The notes under the pieces are model-generated. The model was given only the letters and a program-made list of their open reading frames with translations, was not told the DNA's origin and searched no databases. The position numbers and the translations under genes were made by a program. 64,000 nt of DNA from Bradyrhizobium sp. CIAT3101 (GTDB taxonomy: Bacteria > Pseudomonadota > Alphaproteobacteria > Rhizobiales > Xanthobacteraceae), in NCBI RefSeq assembly GCF_029714945.1, contig NZ_CP121634.1, forward strand, positions 6,035,001-6,099,000, written 5' to 3'. Each line of letters opens with the position of its first letter. Position 1 is the first letter of the stretch. Below, one piece after another: positions 18,601-26,114 of the stretch.

Positions 18601-18916
18601 CTCTTGCCAGCTGCTGGAGCGCCGCGAGGCCATAGGGCCAATAGGACTCACCGCCGATCAGCCGCACCAGAATGCCGCGCGCCTGCGACAGCGTGCGCTC
18701 GACATAGGTATCGACCGAGAGGGGATGACGGAGCTCCGCGAGGTTCGCCAGGCGCAGCGACGGCAGGCTGTTGCGGCCGCGCCGCCAGCCGGCCGCAAAC
18801 GCCGCCAGATCGGAATCCGAGTACGAGAGCACCACGAGATCGGCCGGGTCCTGGCCGATGTCCCTTGGCGTCGCGGTCTCTTCCAGACCGCGGCTCTCGC
18901 GGAAGACGACGTGCAT
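15668..18916 (-). CDS. cobN: Cobaltochelatase large subunit
   Basis: A 1,082-residue CobN/BchH-family subunit that binds hydrogenobyrinate a,c-diamide and, with an AAA-ATPase pair (CobS and CobT in P. denitrificans naming), inserts cobalt. Diagnostic stretches are MGAHGTLEWLPGKSVALS in the middle, PVIYPFIVNDPGEAAQAKRR just after it, and the C-terminal TLEHMAAFAHLAGAVPPHLF. It is shorter than the roughly 1,275-residue P. denitrificans protein; no frameshift is apparent. The start codon overlaps the cobW stop by one base. Genes for the two small chelatase subunits are not in this window. Confidence 0.95.
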   Translation of the reverse strand: MHVVFRESRGLEETATPRDIGQDPADLVVLSYSDSDLAAFAAGWRRGRNSLPSLRLANLAELRHPLSVDTYVERTLSQARGILVRLIGGESYWPYGLAALQQLARDRNIVLAVLPADGRDDTRLDAYSTLPVSTLRRLKVLCDTGGPVAAQAAIAQLALASGLYAGPVVGEMNVPEMGFYDPARGVIAAPLTGEGKPRALVTFYRSYLTAADTGPVDALIAALREKGFDAHGVFVTSLKAAGVADWLRDHLAKNPPAAIVNATAFSAMGDDGTTPFDAASCPVFQVALSSARREDWAESLRGLSPGDLAMHVVLPEVDGRLFAGVVSFKSAAARDPDLQFSHLAHQPDEERVNAIAARVAAWRRLAETPAAEKRLAIVLSNYPGRPHQIAHAVGLDALASVEAMVADLAEAGFDVAPVRALGETLLNQHLSWSVAAYRAMLARLPQGLQDDLAQAWGAPESDPSCRDGAFHFAAIACGQSIFAVQAERGDATTRDSDYHDLARTPRHAYVAFYLWLRGQGCDAVVHMGAHGTLEWLPGKSVALSASCWPEALIGDLPVIYPFIVNDPGEAAQAKRRIGAVTIGHLPPPLAQSAVPEGLRRLERLLDEYSTADGLDPARRQRLIAAIREEARAAGLEDDLGLDASAAPAEAIPRIDRFVCDLKESQFGDGLHVFGRGDCGDAERDALLAALGGQRVAPGPSGAPYRGRHDVLPTGRNLFAVDPRAVPTPPAHAQGIKLAEELLRRHLQDHGDWPKGLVVDLWGSATMRTAGEEFAMALHLAGLAPRWDHASGRVTGYDIIAPAELGRPRIDVTLRVSGLFRDVFAGLAQLFGAATEALASREEEGEENPYRHRASRVFAPRPGQYGVGLSAIPDAFTPETRDAAGEAWLSASSWAFSADGEIKPDRAGIEQRLASADAFVHVQDLPETDLLLAADYAAHEAGIAAAAAHLGAAGPSLYHLDTTRPEQPHARTLTEEISRVVRARAANPAWIAGMMRHGFRGAAEITATLEHMAAFAHLAGAVPPHLFDLYYDATLGDAEIRAFMARENPAALAAMETCFTRLHEASLWRTRRNSIAAALKEAS

Positions 18917-19950
18917 CAGACTCCCAATCCCGCCTTGATCGCGGCCTCATCGATATCGCCGTGCTCGCCGATCACGACGAGCTTCGATTGCCTGCCGCCC
19001 GCGCCCCAGGGCTTGTCGAACTGGTGGCGCACGCGCTCGCCGACCGCCTGCAGCAGCAGGCGCATCGGCTTGCCCGCCACTGCGATGTAGCCCTTGGCGC
19101 GCAGCACGTTCTGCTCGCGGGCCAGCTTCTGGACGGATGCGACCAGCGCATCGACGTCAGTCACTTCAGGCAGATCAATCACGACCGAAGCAAAATCGTC
19201 GTGCTCGTGCTCTTCCTCGCCGTCATGGTGCGAGGGGCGCGCGGCGAGATCGTTCTCGGCGGCGGCGCCGAGACCAAGAATGACGCGCGCGTCGATCGCG
19301 CCGTCGGTGATGGGCAGCATCGGCACGCGGCGCGGCATCTCGGCGGTAATCAGCGCCTTGGCGGCCTCGATGCCGGCGCTGCCGGCCAGATCGGCCTTGG
19401 TCAGCAGCACGATATCGGCACAGGCGATCTGGTCTTCGAACACCTCCGACAGCGGCGTCTCGTGATCGAGATTTTCGTCGGCCGCGCGCTGTGCTTCGAC
19501 AGCAACCGGATCCGGCGCGAAGCGACCGGCGGCGACAGCCTCGGCATCGGCCAGTGCGATCACGCCGTCGACCGTGATCCGCGAGCGGATCTCCGGCCAG
19601 TCGAACGCCTTCAGCAGCGGCTTCGGCAGAGCCAGCCCCGAGGTCTCGATCAGGATGTGATCGGGCCTCACCGGCCGCGCCAGCAGCTTCTCCATGGTCG
19701 GAATGAAGTCGTCGGCGACGGTGCAGCAGATGCAGCCGTTTGCGAGCTCGACGATGTTCTCCTCCGGGCAGTTCGCATCGGCGCAGGACTTCAGGATCTC
19801 GCCGTCGACGCCCTCGCTGCCGAACTCGTTGACGAGCACCGCGAGCTTCTTGCCGTTGGGATTGCTGAGCAGATGCTGGATCAGCGTGGTCTTGCCAGAG
19901 CCGAGAAAACCGGTGACGACCGTCACAGGGACTTTTGCGAGCGAATTCAT
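18916..19950 (-). CDS. cobW: CobW-family G3E GTPase (metallochaperone)
   Basis: A 344-residue P-loop GTPase of the COG0523 family. It has Walker A GFLGSGKTT (14-22), the metal-binding CICC motif (73-76 in NGCICCT), the guanine-specificity motif TKAD (about 184-187), and a histidine/acid-rich loop HHDGEEEHEHDD (241-252) before the CobW C-terminal domain. CobW is needed for aerobic B12 synthesis and is thought to deliver cobalt to the chelatase; it lies directly before cobN, which fits. ATG at 19950 is chosen because it immediately precedes the conserved VPVTVVTGFLGSG segment. It overlaps the DUF1636 gene by four bases (ATGA). Confidence 0.94.
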   Translation of the reverse strand: MNSLAKVPVTVVTGFLGSGKTTLIQHLLSNPNGKKLAVLVNEFGSEGVDGEILKSCADANCPEENIVELANGCICCTVADDFIPTMEKLLARPVRPDHILIETSGLALPKPLLKAFDWPEIRSRITVDGVIALADAEAVAAGRFAPDPVAVEAQRAADENLDHETPLSEVFEDQIACADIVLLTKADLAGSAGIEAAKALITAEMPRRVPMLPITDGAIDARVILGLGAAAENDLAARPSHHDGEEEHEHDDFASVVIDLPEVTDVDALVASVQKLAREQNVLRAKGYIAVAGKPMRLLLQAVGERVRHQFDKPWGAGGRQSKLVVIGEHGDIDEAAIKAGLGV

Positions 19951-20321
19951 TCGGCGGCCTCCGGCAACACGGCAATGGGGGGAATGCGGGCAAGCGACTG
20001 CTTGCGAAAGATTTCCGGCCGACTGCGCCAGGGCACGAGGCCGTCGGGCGCGGCGGCATAGGCGACAGCGCCCGCGACCACGTCCTGCGCGTTGGCATCC
20101 GACAGCCGGCCATAGACATAGGACCAGCGGCCGGGCGCGCTCAGCGCGACCGAGCAGCCCTGGCTGCATGCAGACAGGCATTCGACGGGAACCACATTGA
20201 CACCGTCGGGCACGCCGGCCTCGAGGATCGCACCATGCAGACGCTTGCCGGGCGTAACCTCGCCCTCGCCAAGCGTCTGGCCGGCGCGGCAGGTGATGCA
20301 GACATGCAGTGTGACGGTCAT
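19947..20321 (-). CDS. DUF1636 five-cysteine protein, cobW partner of unknown function
   Basis: A 124-residue protein starting MTVTLHVCITCRAG. It has five cysteines in the spacing C8-x2-C11 and C48-x3-C52-x3-C56 (CLSACSQGC), reminiscent of thioredoxin-like 2Fe-2S ferredoxins, plus a C-terminal WRSRPEIFRKQS segment. This matches the DUF1636 family, which has no assigned function. It is the first gene after the second cobalamin riboswitch and is coupled to cobW by ATGA. The ATG at 20321 follows GAAGAGG, which can be sequestered by an upstream complementary run. A role in metal or electron delivery for cobalt insertion is inference. Confidence 0.85.
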   Translation of the reverse strand: MTVTLHVCITCRAGQTLGEGEVTPGKRLHGAILEAGVPDGVNVVPVECLSACSQGCSVALSAPGRWSYVYGRLSDANAQDVVAGAVAYAAAPDGLVPWRSRPEIFRKQSLARIPPIAVLPEAAE

Positions 20322-20322
20322 C

Positions 20323-20357
20323 GCCTCTTCCAGAAGTAACAGCGGGAGGCGAAGAGG
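20323..20357 (-). promoter_or_regulatory. Ribosome-binding-site sequestering hairpin of the second cobalamin riboswitch
   Basis: On the minus strand GCCTCTTC (complement of 20350-20357) is perfectly complementary to GAAGAGGC (complement of 20323-20330), an eight-base-pair stem with a 19-nt loop. The second arm is the Shine-Dalgarno sequence for the DUF1636 ATG at 20321. No U-run follows. This fits a translational expression platform. Confidence 0.6.
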
Positions 20358-20431
20358 CTCACGAACCTTCTCTGCGAAGGCCCGTTTCCCCGTCGCGGAA
20401 CACCCCGTCCGCCGGTCCAAAAATCGTCCGC

Positions 20432-20640
20432 GCTGGCAGGTCTCCCGGCTTGCGGAGCAGGGTTTCCCCTTCGATCCCCGCCTTCCCGATCCGCAAGTAG
20501 GATCAGTGGCTTTGGGCATCTCTCCGGTCACGGTCGCGGGGGCGGCTGCAGTTTGGACCCAAATCTTGCCGATTCGGACCCTATCGCATTCCCTCTTCGC
20601 CTGTCATAGGACAGGAACCAACGCCGGGTCACCATTTGCC
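20432..20640 (-). promoter_or_regulatory. Cobalamin riboswitch upstream of the DUF1636-cobW-cobN operon
   Basis: On the minus strand the segment shows, in order, GGCGAAGAGGGAATGCGATAG, the core GCCGCCCCCGCGACCGTGACC and the B12 box AAGCCGGGAGACCTGCC (complement of 20435-20451). The core reads CGCGACCGT where the consensus has CGCAACTGT, a mild deviation. About 113 nt separate the B12 box from the first start codon. Its 5' end lies within about 40 bp of the divergent cobO start. The outer limits are approximate. Confidence 0.92.
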
Positions 20641-20677
20641 CCCGGCCGCCTCTTGTCAAGCCGAAGGACCCTGTCAG

Positions 20678-21313
20678 ATGAAGCCTGAGCCGGACACCCA
20701 GACGGCCGAGGAAACCGACGCCAAGCACGCCGCGAAAATGGCGAGAATCAAGGTCGCCCGCGACAAGATCATGGCGACCAAGAGCGGCGAAAAGGGCCTC
20801 GTCATCGTCCACACCGGCGCCGGCAAGGGCAAGTCCTCCTCCGCGTTCGGCATGATCGTCCGTTGCGTCGCCCATGGCTTTCCCTGCGCGGTCGTGCAGT
20901 TCATCAAGGGCGCCTGGGACACTGGCGAGCGGCGCCTGCTGACCGGGCATTTCGGCGAGCTCTGCCAGTTCCACGCCATGGGCGAAGGCTTCACCTGGGA
21001 GACGCAGGACCGCGCCCGCGACATCGCGGCGGCGCGCGCCGGCTGGGAGAAGGCCAAGGAGCTGATCCTCGATGCCAATCTGCGCATGGTCGTGCTCGAC
21101 GAGATCAACATCGCGCTGCGCTATGACTATCTCGACATCGCGGAGGTCGTCGACTTCCTGAAGACCTCGAAGCCGCCGATGACGCATGTCGTGCTCACCG
21201 GGCGCAACGCCAAGGACGAGCTGATCGAGATCGCCGATCTCGTCACCGAGATGACGCTGGTGAAACATCCGTTCCGCTCGGGCATCAAGGCGCAGGCCGG
21301 CGTCGAGTTCTGA
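20678..21313 (+). CDS. cobO: Corrinoid adenosyltransferase (CobA/CobO/BtuR type)
   Basis: A 211-residue enzyme that transfers the 5'-deoxyadenosyl group of ATP to Co(I) corrinoids such as cobyrinate a,c-diamide. The P-loop variant [14 protein letters not shown] (45-58), the motif [11 protein letters not shown] and the Walker-B-like VLDEIN are diagnostic of this type, as opposed to PduO or EutT. ATG at 20678 is chosen because AAGGA lies about ten bases upstream and the upstream in-frame codons fall in the riboswitch region. CobQ follows 23 bp downstream. The divergent riboswitch transcript must begin very close to, or inside, the start of this gene. Confidence 0.95.
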   Translation: MKPEPDTQTAEETDAKHAAKMARIKVARDKIMATKSGEKGLVIVHTGAGKGKSSSAFGMIVRCVAHGFPCAVVQFIKGAWDTGERRLLTGHFGELCQFHAMGEGFTWETQDRARDIAAARAGWEKAKELILDANLRMVVLDEINIALRYDYLDIAEVVDFLKTSKPPMTHVVLTGRNAKDELIEIADLVTEMTLVKHPFRSGIKAQAGVEF

Positions 21314-21336
21314 CGACGCCAAGCTCTGAAAAAACC

Positions 21337-22785
21337 ATGGCACGCGCATTGATGATCCAGGGGGCCGGCTCGGACGTGGGCAAATCGCTCATCGTCGCCG
21401 GCCTCGCGCGCGCGTTCACGCGACGCGGCCTGCGCGTGCTCCCGTTCAAGCCGCAGAACATGTCGAACAATGCCGCCGTCACCGTCGATGGCGGCGAAAT
21501 CGGCCGTGCGCAGGCGCTGCAGGCGCTCGCCGCAGGCGTCGAGCCGCACACCGACATGAACCCGGTGCTGCTGAAACCCGAGACCGATGTCGGCGCACAG
21601 GTCGTCGTGCATGGCAAGCGCATCGCGACCGCACGTGCGCGCGAATATGCGGCGATGAAGCCGTCACTCATGGGCGCGGTCCTGGAGAGTTTCGAGCGCC
21701 TGAAGGCGCGCGCCGATCTGGTGCTGGTCGAAGGCGCCGGCAGTCCGGCTGAAGTGAATCTGCGCAAGGCCGACATCGCCAATATGGGCTTTGCCCGCAA
21801 GGCGGACGTCCCCGTCGTGCTGGTCGGCGACATCGATCGCGGCGGCGTCATCGCGCAACTCGTCGGCATCAGGACGGTGATCGACCCCGATGATGCCGCG
21901 ATGATCCAGGGGTTTGTCATCAACAAATTCCGTGGCGATCCCGCGCTGTTCGACGATGGCTACAAGCTGATCGCGCAGAAGACCGCATGGCGCGGCTTCG
22001 GCGTGCTGCCCTGGTTTCCGCGCGCCGGCGAGCTGCCGGCCGAGGATGCGCTCGGCCTGAGCGACGCGCGCAAGCCCGGACAATGCAAGATCGCCTGCCT
22101 CGCGCTGTCGCGGATCGCCAATTTCGACGACCTCGATCCGCTCAAGCTCGAGCCGGGCGTGGATCTCGTGATGGTGCGTCCGGGCGAAGCGATTCCCGGC
22201 GACGTCAGGCTCGTCATCATCCCCGGCTCAAAATCCACCCGCGGCGATCTTGCCTTCCTGCGCGCGCAGGGATGGGACATAGATCTGCTCGCGCATCACC
22301 GCAGGGGCGGCCACGTGCTCGGCCTCTGCGGCGGGTACCAGATGCTCGGACGCAGCGTCGCCGATCCTGATGGCATTGAAGGGCCCGCGGGCGACACGCC
22401 GGGCCTCGGCCTTCTGGATGTCCAGACGGTGATGAGCCCGCAGAAGACGCTGACGCGTGTCGCGGCCGTGCATGCGGCGACGGATCAGCCGATCCAGGCC
22501 TACGAAATCCACATCGGTCGCACCGACGGGACCGATCGCGCACGGCCATTCGCCAAACTGAACGGCGAGCCGGAAGGCGCGATCTCGCGCGATGGGCGCG
22601 TGCAAGGCAGCTATCTGCACGGCCTGTTCACATCGGATGAGTTTCGCAGGGCGTACCTCGCGCAGCTCGACATTCCCGTGGGCAACGAGCCGTACCACGC
22701 CAGGGTCGAGAGCGCGCTCGATGCGCTGGCCGATCACATCGAGCAGCATCTCGACGTCGAAGGCCTGCTCGCGCTAGCGCGCTAG
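21337..22785 (+). CDS. cobQ: Cobyric acid synthase
   Basis: A 482-residue glutamine-dependent amidase that amidates side chains b, d, e and g of adenosylcobyrinate a,c-diamide. The N-terminal half has the P-loop [10 protein letters not shown] (8-17), FKPQNMSNN (37-45) and [12 protein letters not shown] (131-142). The C-terminal class-I amidotransferase half has IPGSKST (295-301) and [10 protein letters not shown] with the nucleophile at C331, plus a late HGLF histidine. It is co-oriented with cobO. Its last 12 bases overlap the 3' end of cobD on the opposite strand. Confidence 0.96.
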   Translation: MARALMIQGAGSDVGKSLIVAGLARAFTRRGLRVLPFKPQNMSNNAAVTVDGGEIGRAQALQALAAGVEPHTDMNPVLLKPETDVGAQVVVHGKRIATARAREYAAMKPSLMGAVLESFERLKARADLVLVEGAGSPAEVNLRKADIANMGFARKADVPVVLVGDIDRGGVIAQLVGIRTVIDPDDAAMIQGFVINKFRGDPALFDDGYKLIAQKTAWRGFGVLPWFPRAGELPAEDALGLSDARKPGQCKIACLALSRIANFDDLDPLKLEPGVDLVMVRPGEAIPGDVRLVIIPGSKSTRGDLAFLRAQGWDIDLLAHHRRGGHVLGLCGGYQMLGRSVADPDGIEGPAGDTPGLGLLDVQTVMSPQKTLTRVAAVHAATDQPIQAYEIHIGRTDGTDRARPFAKLNGEPEGAISRDGRVQGSYLHGLFTSDEFRRAYLAQLDIPVGNEPYHARVESALDALADHIEQHLDVEGLLALAR

Positions 22786-23754
22786 GACCTCGGCAAGGCG
22801 CGACCATTCGGCCTCGGCGCCCGGAAGACCCAGGCGCAACCATGAGGGGTTTTGCGCAAAGACGCGGGACCAGATCTGGCCGTGCGCCAGCTTTTCCTGC
22901 GCGGCAAGCGCGTCCGGCGTTTCGTAGAGACGAAACAGCGGCGCGCCGCCGACCAGCCGCCAGCCGTGAGGCTGCACCATGGCGTCGAGACGAACACAGT
23001 CATGCGCAAGCCGCTCCGACGTCGCCTTGGCCCAGACATCGTCACGCAAGGCACGGCAGCCGATCGCGATCGCGGCTCCGGAGACCGGCCATGGACCTGA
23101 CGCCGCCGCGAGCTTGCCGATGTCGGCCGAGTCGCCGATCACGAACCCAAGCCGCAGGCCGGCAAGACCATAGAACTTTCCGAACGAGCGCAGGATCAGC
23201 AGCCCCGGCCGTCCCGCTTCCGAGGCCAGCGAGAGCTCGGGAACCGCGTCAGCAAAACTCTCGTCGATGACGAGGTGACCGACGCGCGGCAACAGCGCGA
23301 GCAAATCCTTCGGCGTGTAACGGCGGCCGTCCGGGTTGTTGGGATTGACGACGATGGCAAGGTTCGCCCCCGCCAGCGCGTCGAGCGCCCTCACCTCCTC
23401 GACCTCCCATCCCGCGGTCGAGAGAACGGGAGCATATTCGTTGTAGGTCGGCGCGAGAATGCGCGCCCGGCCGCGCGGCGCAAGCTGCGGCAGCATTTGA
23501 ATGGCGGTTTGCGCGCCGCCCAACGCAACGATCGGTTCGCTCGTCCGATAGGCGTGCCGGGCCGCTTGGTGCAGGGCCTCGATCTCGGATCGCGATGGCA
23601 AAGCCTGCCAATGATGCGCGTCGATCCCGCCCACGGGATATGGCAGCCGGTTGATCCCGGTCGACAGATCGATCCAATCCTCCGCGCGTCCGCCAAACCG
23701 CTGCTGGGCCAGATCGAGATTTCCACCGTGCTCGCGCATGCCCTGTTCTTTCAC
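22774..23754 (-). CDS. cobD: Threonine-phosphate decarboxylase-like PLP enzyme
   Basis: A 326-residue class I/II aminotransferase-fold enzyme (CobD in Salmonella, CobC in P. denitrificans). It makes (R)-1-amino-2-propanol phosphate for the nucleotide loop. Signatures are HGGNLD near the N-terminus, [24 protein letters not shown], and the PLP-lysine region [18 protein letters not shown] at 23754 overlaps the cbiB stop (GTGA); an ATG at 23739 is an alternative, giving MREHGGNLD. Being coupled to cbiB puts the maker and user of the aminopropanol unit together. Confidence 0.93.
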   Translation of the reverse strand: MKEQGMREHGGNLDLAQQRFGGRAEDWIDLSTGINRLPYPVGGIDAHHWQALPSRSEIEALHQAARHAYRTSEPIVALGGAQTAIQMLPQLAPRGRARILAPTYNEYAPVLSTAGWEVEEVRALDALAGANLAIVVNPNNPDGRRYTPKDLLALLPRVGHLVIDESFADAVPELSLASEAGRPGLLILRSFGKFYGLAGLRLGFVIGDSADIGKLAAASGPWPVSGAAIAIGCRALRDDVWAKATSERLAHDCVRLDAMVQPHGWRLVGGAPLFRLYETPDALAAQEKLAHGQIWSRVFAQNPSWLRLGLPGAEAEWSRLAEVLAR

Positions 23755-24704
23755 GCGAAGGCCAGGATCGCAAGGACGCCAGCGAGCAGCAGCATGGCGC
23801 GGCGGTAGACGGTCAAGCCCTCGACGATGTCGGCCGCAAGCGGATCGCGCGCGCCTTCATTGAGCCAGGGCTCCTCGGTCGCGCTGCCGTGATAGATGCG
23901 GGGGCCACTCAGCCGCACGCTGAGCCCGCCTGCCATCGCGGCTTCGGGCCAGCCGGCATTGGGCGAGCGATGACGGCGCGCATCGCGCGTCATGCATGAC
24001 AGCGCCTCGGAGCGCTGCTGTGCGAGCAACACGAACAAAAATCCGGTCAGGCGAGCCGGAATGAAATTCGCGACATCGTCGATGCGCGCTGCCGCCCAGC
24101 CAAAGGCCTCGTGGCGTTCGCTGCGATGGCCGATCATGGAGTCCAGTGTGTTGATCGCCTTGTAGCCGAGGATGCCCGGCAGGCCGAACAGCGCGCCCCA
24201 GAACACCGGCGCGACGATGCCGTCGGAGGCATTTTCGGCGAGGCTCTCGATCGCCGCGCGCGCAATCCCAGCTTCATCGAGCGCGGCGGGATCACGGCCG
24301 ACGATGCGCGAGACCGCTTCGCGCGCAGCGGCGATGTTACCGCCCAGCAGAGGATTTGCGACCGCCGCCACGTGATCATGCAGCGAACGCAAGGCGACCA
24401 GCGGCCAGGCCAGAATGCCGACCAGCACGATTCCGATCCAGCCCCAAGGAAGCAGGAACCGAAGCAAGGACTGGAGCAGCCAGCCAAGAGCAACCGCGAG
24501 CGCAATCACCAGAAGCGCGCCGGCAACGCCGGCGGCGCGGCGGAGCGCCGGCGGGTCAGACTCGCGATTCCAGCCGGCGTCGATGGCGGCGATCAGCCGG
24601 CCCAGCCAGGTGACGGGATGGCCGATCCGCGCGAACAACGGCGCTGGCCAACCCGTGAGGGCATCCACCGCCATCGCCACCACCATCGCGCCCGCAAAGC
24701 CCAC
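23751..24704 (-). CDS. cbiB: Adenosylcobinamide-phosphate synthase
   Basis: A 317-residue membrane protein (CbiB; CobD in P. denitrificans) that joins adenosylcobyric acid to aminopropanol phosphate. It has several hydrophobic segments (for example AGALLVIALAVALGWLL and WGWIGIVLVGILAWPLVAL) and the conserved loop ESLAENASDGIVAPVFWGA followed by YKAINTLDSMIGH. The C-terminal motif RDARRHRSPNAGWPEAAMAG is also diagnostic. GTG at 24704 is chosen because AGGAGG sits five bases upstream. It is divergent from cobU with 121 bp between the start codons. Confidence 0.95.
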   Translation of the reverse strand: MGFAGAMVVAMAVDALTGWPAPLFARIGHPVTWLGRLIAAIDAGWNRESDPPALRRAAGVAGALLVIALAVALGWLLQSLLRFLLPWGWIGIVLVGILAWPLVALRSLHDHVAAVANPLLGGNIAAAREAVSRIVGRDPAALDEAGIARAAIESLAENASDGIVAPVFWGALFGLPGILGYKAINTLDSMIGHRSERHEAFGWAAARIDDVANFIPARLTGFLFVLLAQQRSEALSCMTRDARRHRSPNAGWPEAAMAGGLSVRLSGPRIYHGSATEEPWLNEGARDPLAADIVEGLTVYRRAMLLLAGVLAILAFA

Positions 24705-24825
24705 GCCTGCCTCCTGTCCCGCCCCTGTTGCGCAAAGCGAGGGGCCAGCGCAAGCCCCTACCCGCCTGATTTCGGCTTTGTCTTTGGCCGCGATTGGTGA
24801 TTAGTCAGCCTCACAGGAGACTTTT

Positions 24826-25329
24826 ATGGCCGTCATCTTGATCACGGGCGGAGCGCGATCGGGCAAGAGCAAGCGTGCGGAAACGCGCACGCGCGCCTTT
24901 CCGGGGCGGCCCGTCTATGTCGCGACGGCCGAGGCGCTCGACGTGGAAATGGACGCGCGCATCGCCAGACACCGCGCGCGCCGCGGAACCGACTGGATCG
25001 AGCGCGAGGTGCCGCTCGATCTTGTGGACGCGCTGACTGCTACCGACGGCGGCGGCGCGCGGCTCGTCGACTGTCTGACGCTGTGGCTCTCCAACCTGAT
25101 GCATGCGGAGCGCGACTGGGAACGCGAGGTCACCGCGCTCGCCGCCGCGCTGCCCCGCCTCACGAGCCCGGTCGTCTTCGTCACCAATGAAGTTGGACTC
25201 GGCATCGTGCCCGACAACGCATTGGCGCGCAGCTTTCGCGACGCCGCCGGACTCATGAACCAGACCCTTGCGGCGGCCGCCGACGAAGTCGAGTTCGTCG
25301 TCGCCGGCCTGCCGATGAAACTGAAATGA
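24826..25329 (+). CDS. cobU: Bifunctional adenosylcobinamide kinase / adenosylcobinamide-phosphate guanylyltransferase
   Basis: A 167-residue enzyme (CobU in Salmonella, CobP in P. denitrificans) that phosphorylates adenosylcobinamide and then attaches GMP. The P-loop GGARSGKS (8-15), YVATAEALDVEMDARI, and the guanylylated histidine in ARHRARR (H49) are visible. ATG at 24826 follows AGGAGA at 24815-24820. It is coupled to cobS by ATGA and starts a rightward three-gene operon ending with bluB. No cobalamin riboswitch is visible in the 121-bp promoter region. Confidence 0.95.
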   Translation: MAVILITGGARSGKSKRAETRTRAFPGRPVYVATAEALDVEMDARIARHRARRGTDWIEREVPLDLVDALTATDGGGARLVDCLTLWLSNLMHAERDWEREVTALAAALPRLTSPVVFVTNEVGLGIVPDNALARSFRDAAGLMNQTLAAAADEVEFVVAGLPMKLK

Positions 25330-26111
25330 CGCCGCGCGCCGACATTCCAAAAGACATCGTTGCCGACCTCAGGATCGCGGCATCCTTTGTCACGATCCTG
25401 CCGGTGGCCTCGTCAGAGCCGGCCGGCGATAGCGCCATCGCGCGCGCGACCTGGGCGCTGCCGGTCGCGGGATTGCTGGTGGGCCTTGCGGGCGCTGTGG
25501 TCTACGCGCTCACAAGCAAATTGGGACTGGCGTCAGGCATGGCCGCCCTGCTCGCCCTCGCCGCAACGACTCTCGTCACCGGCGCGCTGCACGAGGATGG
25601 CCTTGCAGATACCGCCGACGGCCTCGGCGGCGGACGGACGCGCGAACGCAAGCTCGAGATCATGCGCGACAGCCGGATCGGCAGCTATGGCGTCTGCGCG
25701 CTGATCCTGTCGTTCGGCCTGCGCTGGAGTGCGTTGGCCGCGATCGGCAATCCATGGGCGGTGATGCTGGCGCTCGTCTCCGCGCATGCGGCGGCTCGCG
25801 CGGGCTTGCCGGCCTTCATGTCGCTGGTCGCCCCGGCACGTCCCGACGGGCTCTCCGCGCGCGCCGGATCGCCACCGGGCCGCAGCGTGGCCATCGCCTT
25901 CGCAGTTGGAACGCTCGCCCTCGCCCTTGCGCTCGGACCCGCCAAGGCGCTGGTCGGCCTGGTCCTGCTGTCGCTTGCCGGGCTGATCCTGGCGCGGCTC
26001 GCGATCCGCCAGATCGGCGGGCAGACCGGCGACATCCTCGGCGCGTTCGAGCAGGTCGGCGAGATCCTGATCCTGCTGGTCGCTGCAGCCTTCCTTCACG
26101 CGGGAGGATGA
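25326..26111 (+). CDS. cobS: Adenosylcobinamide-GDP ribazoletransferase (cobalamin synthase)
   Basis: A 261-residue polytopic membrane enzyme (CobS in Salmonella, CobV in P. denitrificans; not the chelatase CobS). It joins adenosylcobinamide-GDP with alpha-ribazole or its phosphate. The acidic motif GALHEDGLADTADGLGGG, followed by RERKLEIMRDSRIGSYG, is diagnostic; it binds metal and GDP substrate. Multiple hydrophobic segments follow. The start overlaps the cobU stop, and bluB begins three bases after its own stop. Confidence 0.95.
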   Translation: MTPRADIPKDIVADLRIAASFVTILPVASSEPAGDSAIARATWALPVAGLLVGLAGAVVYALTSKLGLASGMAALLALAATTLVTGALHEDGLADTADGLGGGRTRERKLEIMRDSRIGSYGVCALILSFGLRWSALAAIGNPWAVMLALVSAHAAARAGLPAFMSLVAPARPDGLSARAGSPPGRSVAIAFAVGTLALALALGPAKALVGLVLLSLAGLILARLAIRQIGGQTGDILGAFEQVGEILILLVAAAFLHAGG

Positions 26112-26114
26112 TTG

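Noticed and set aside
18367..20061. Plus-strand open frame over cobN and cobW
   Set aside because: It crosses two firmly identified minus-strand genes and its product has no family features.
24705..24825. A possible third cobalamin riboswitch between cbiB and cobU
   Set aside because: No B12 box or CCCGCAACTG-like core is found on either strand in these 121 bp.
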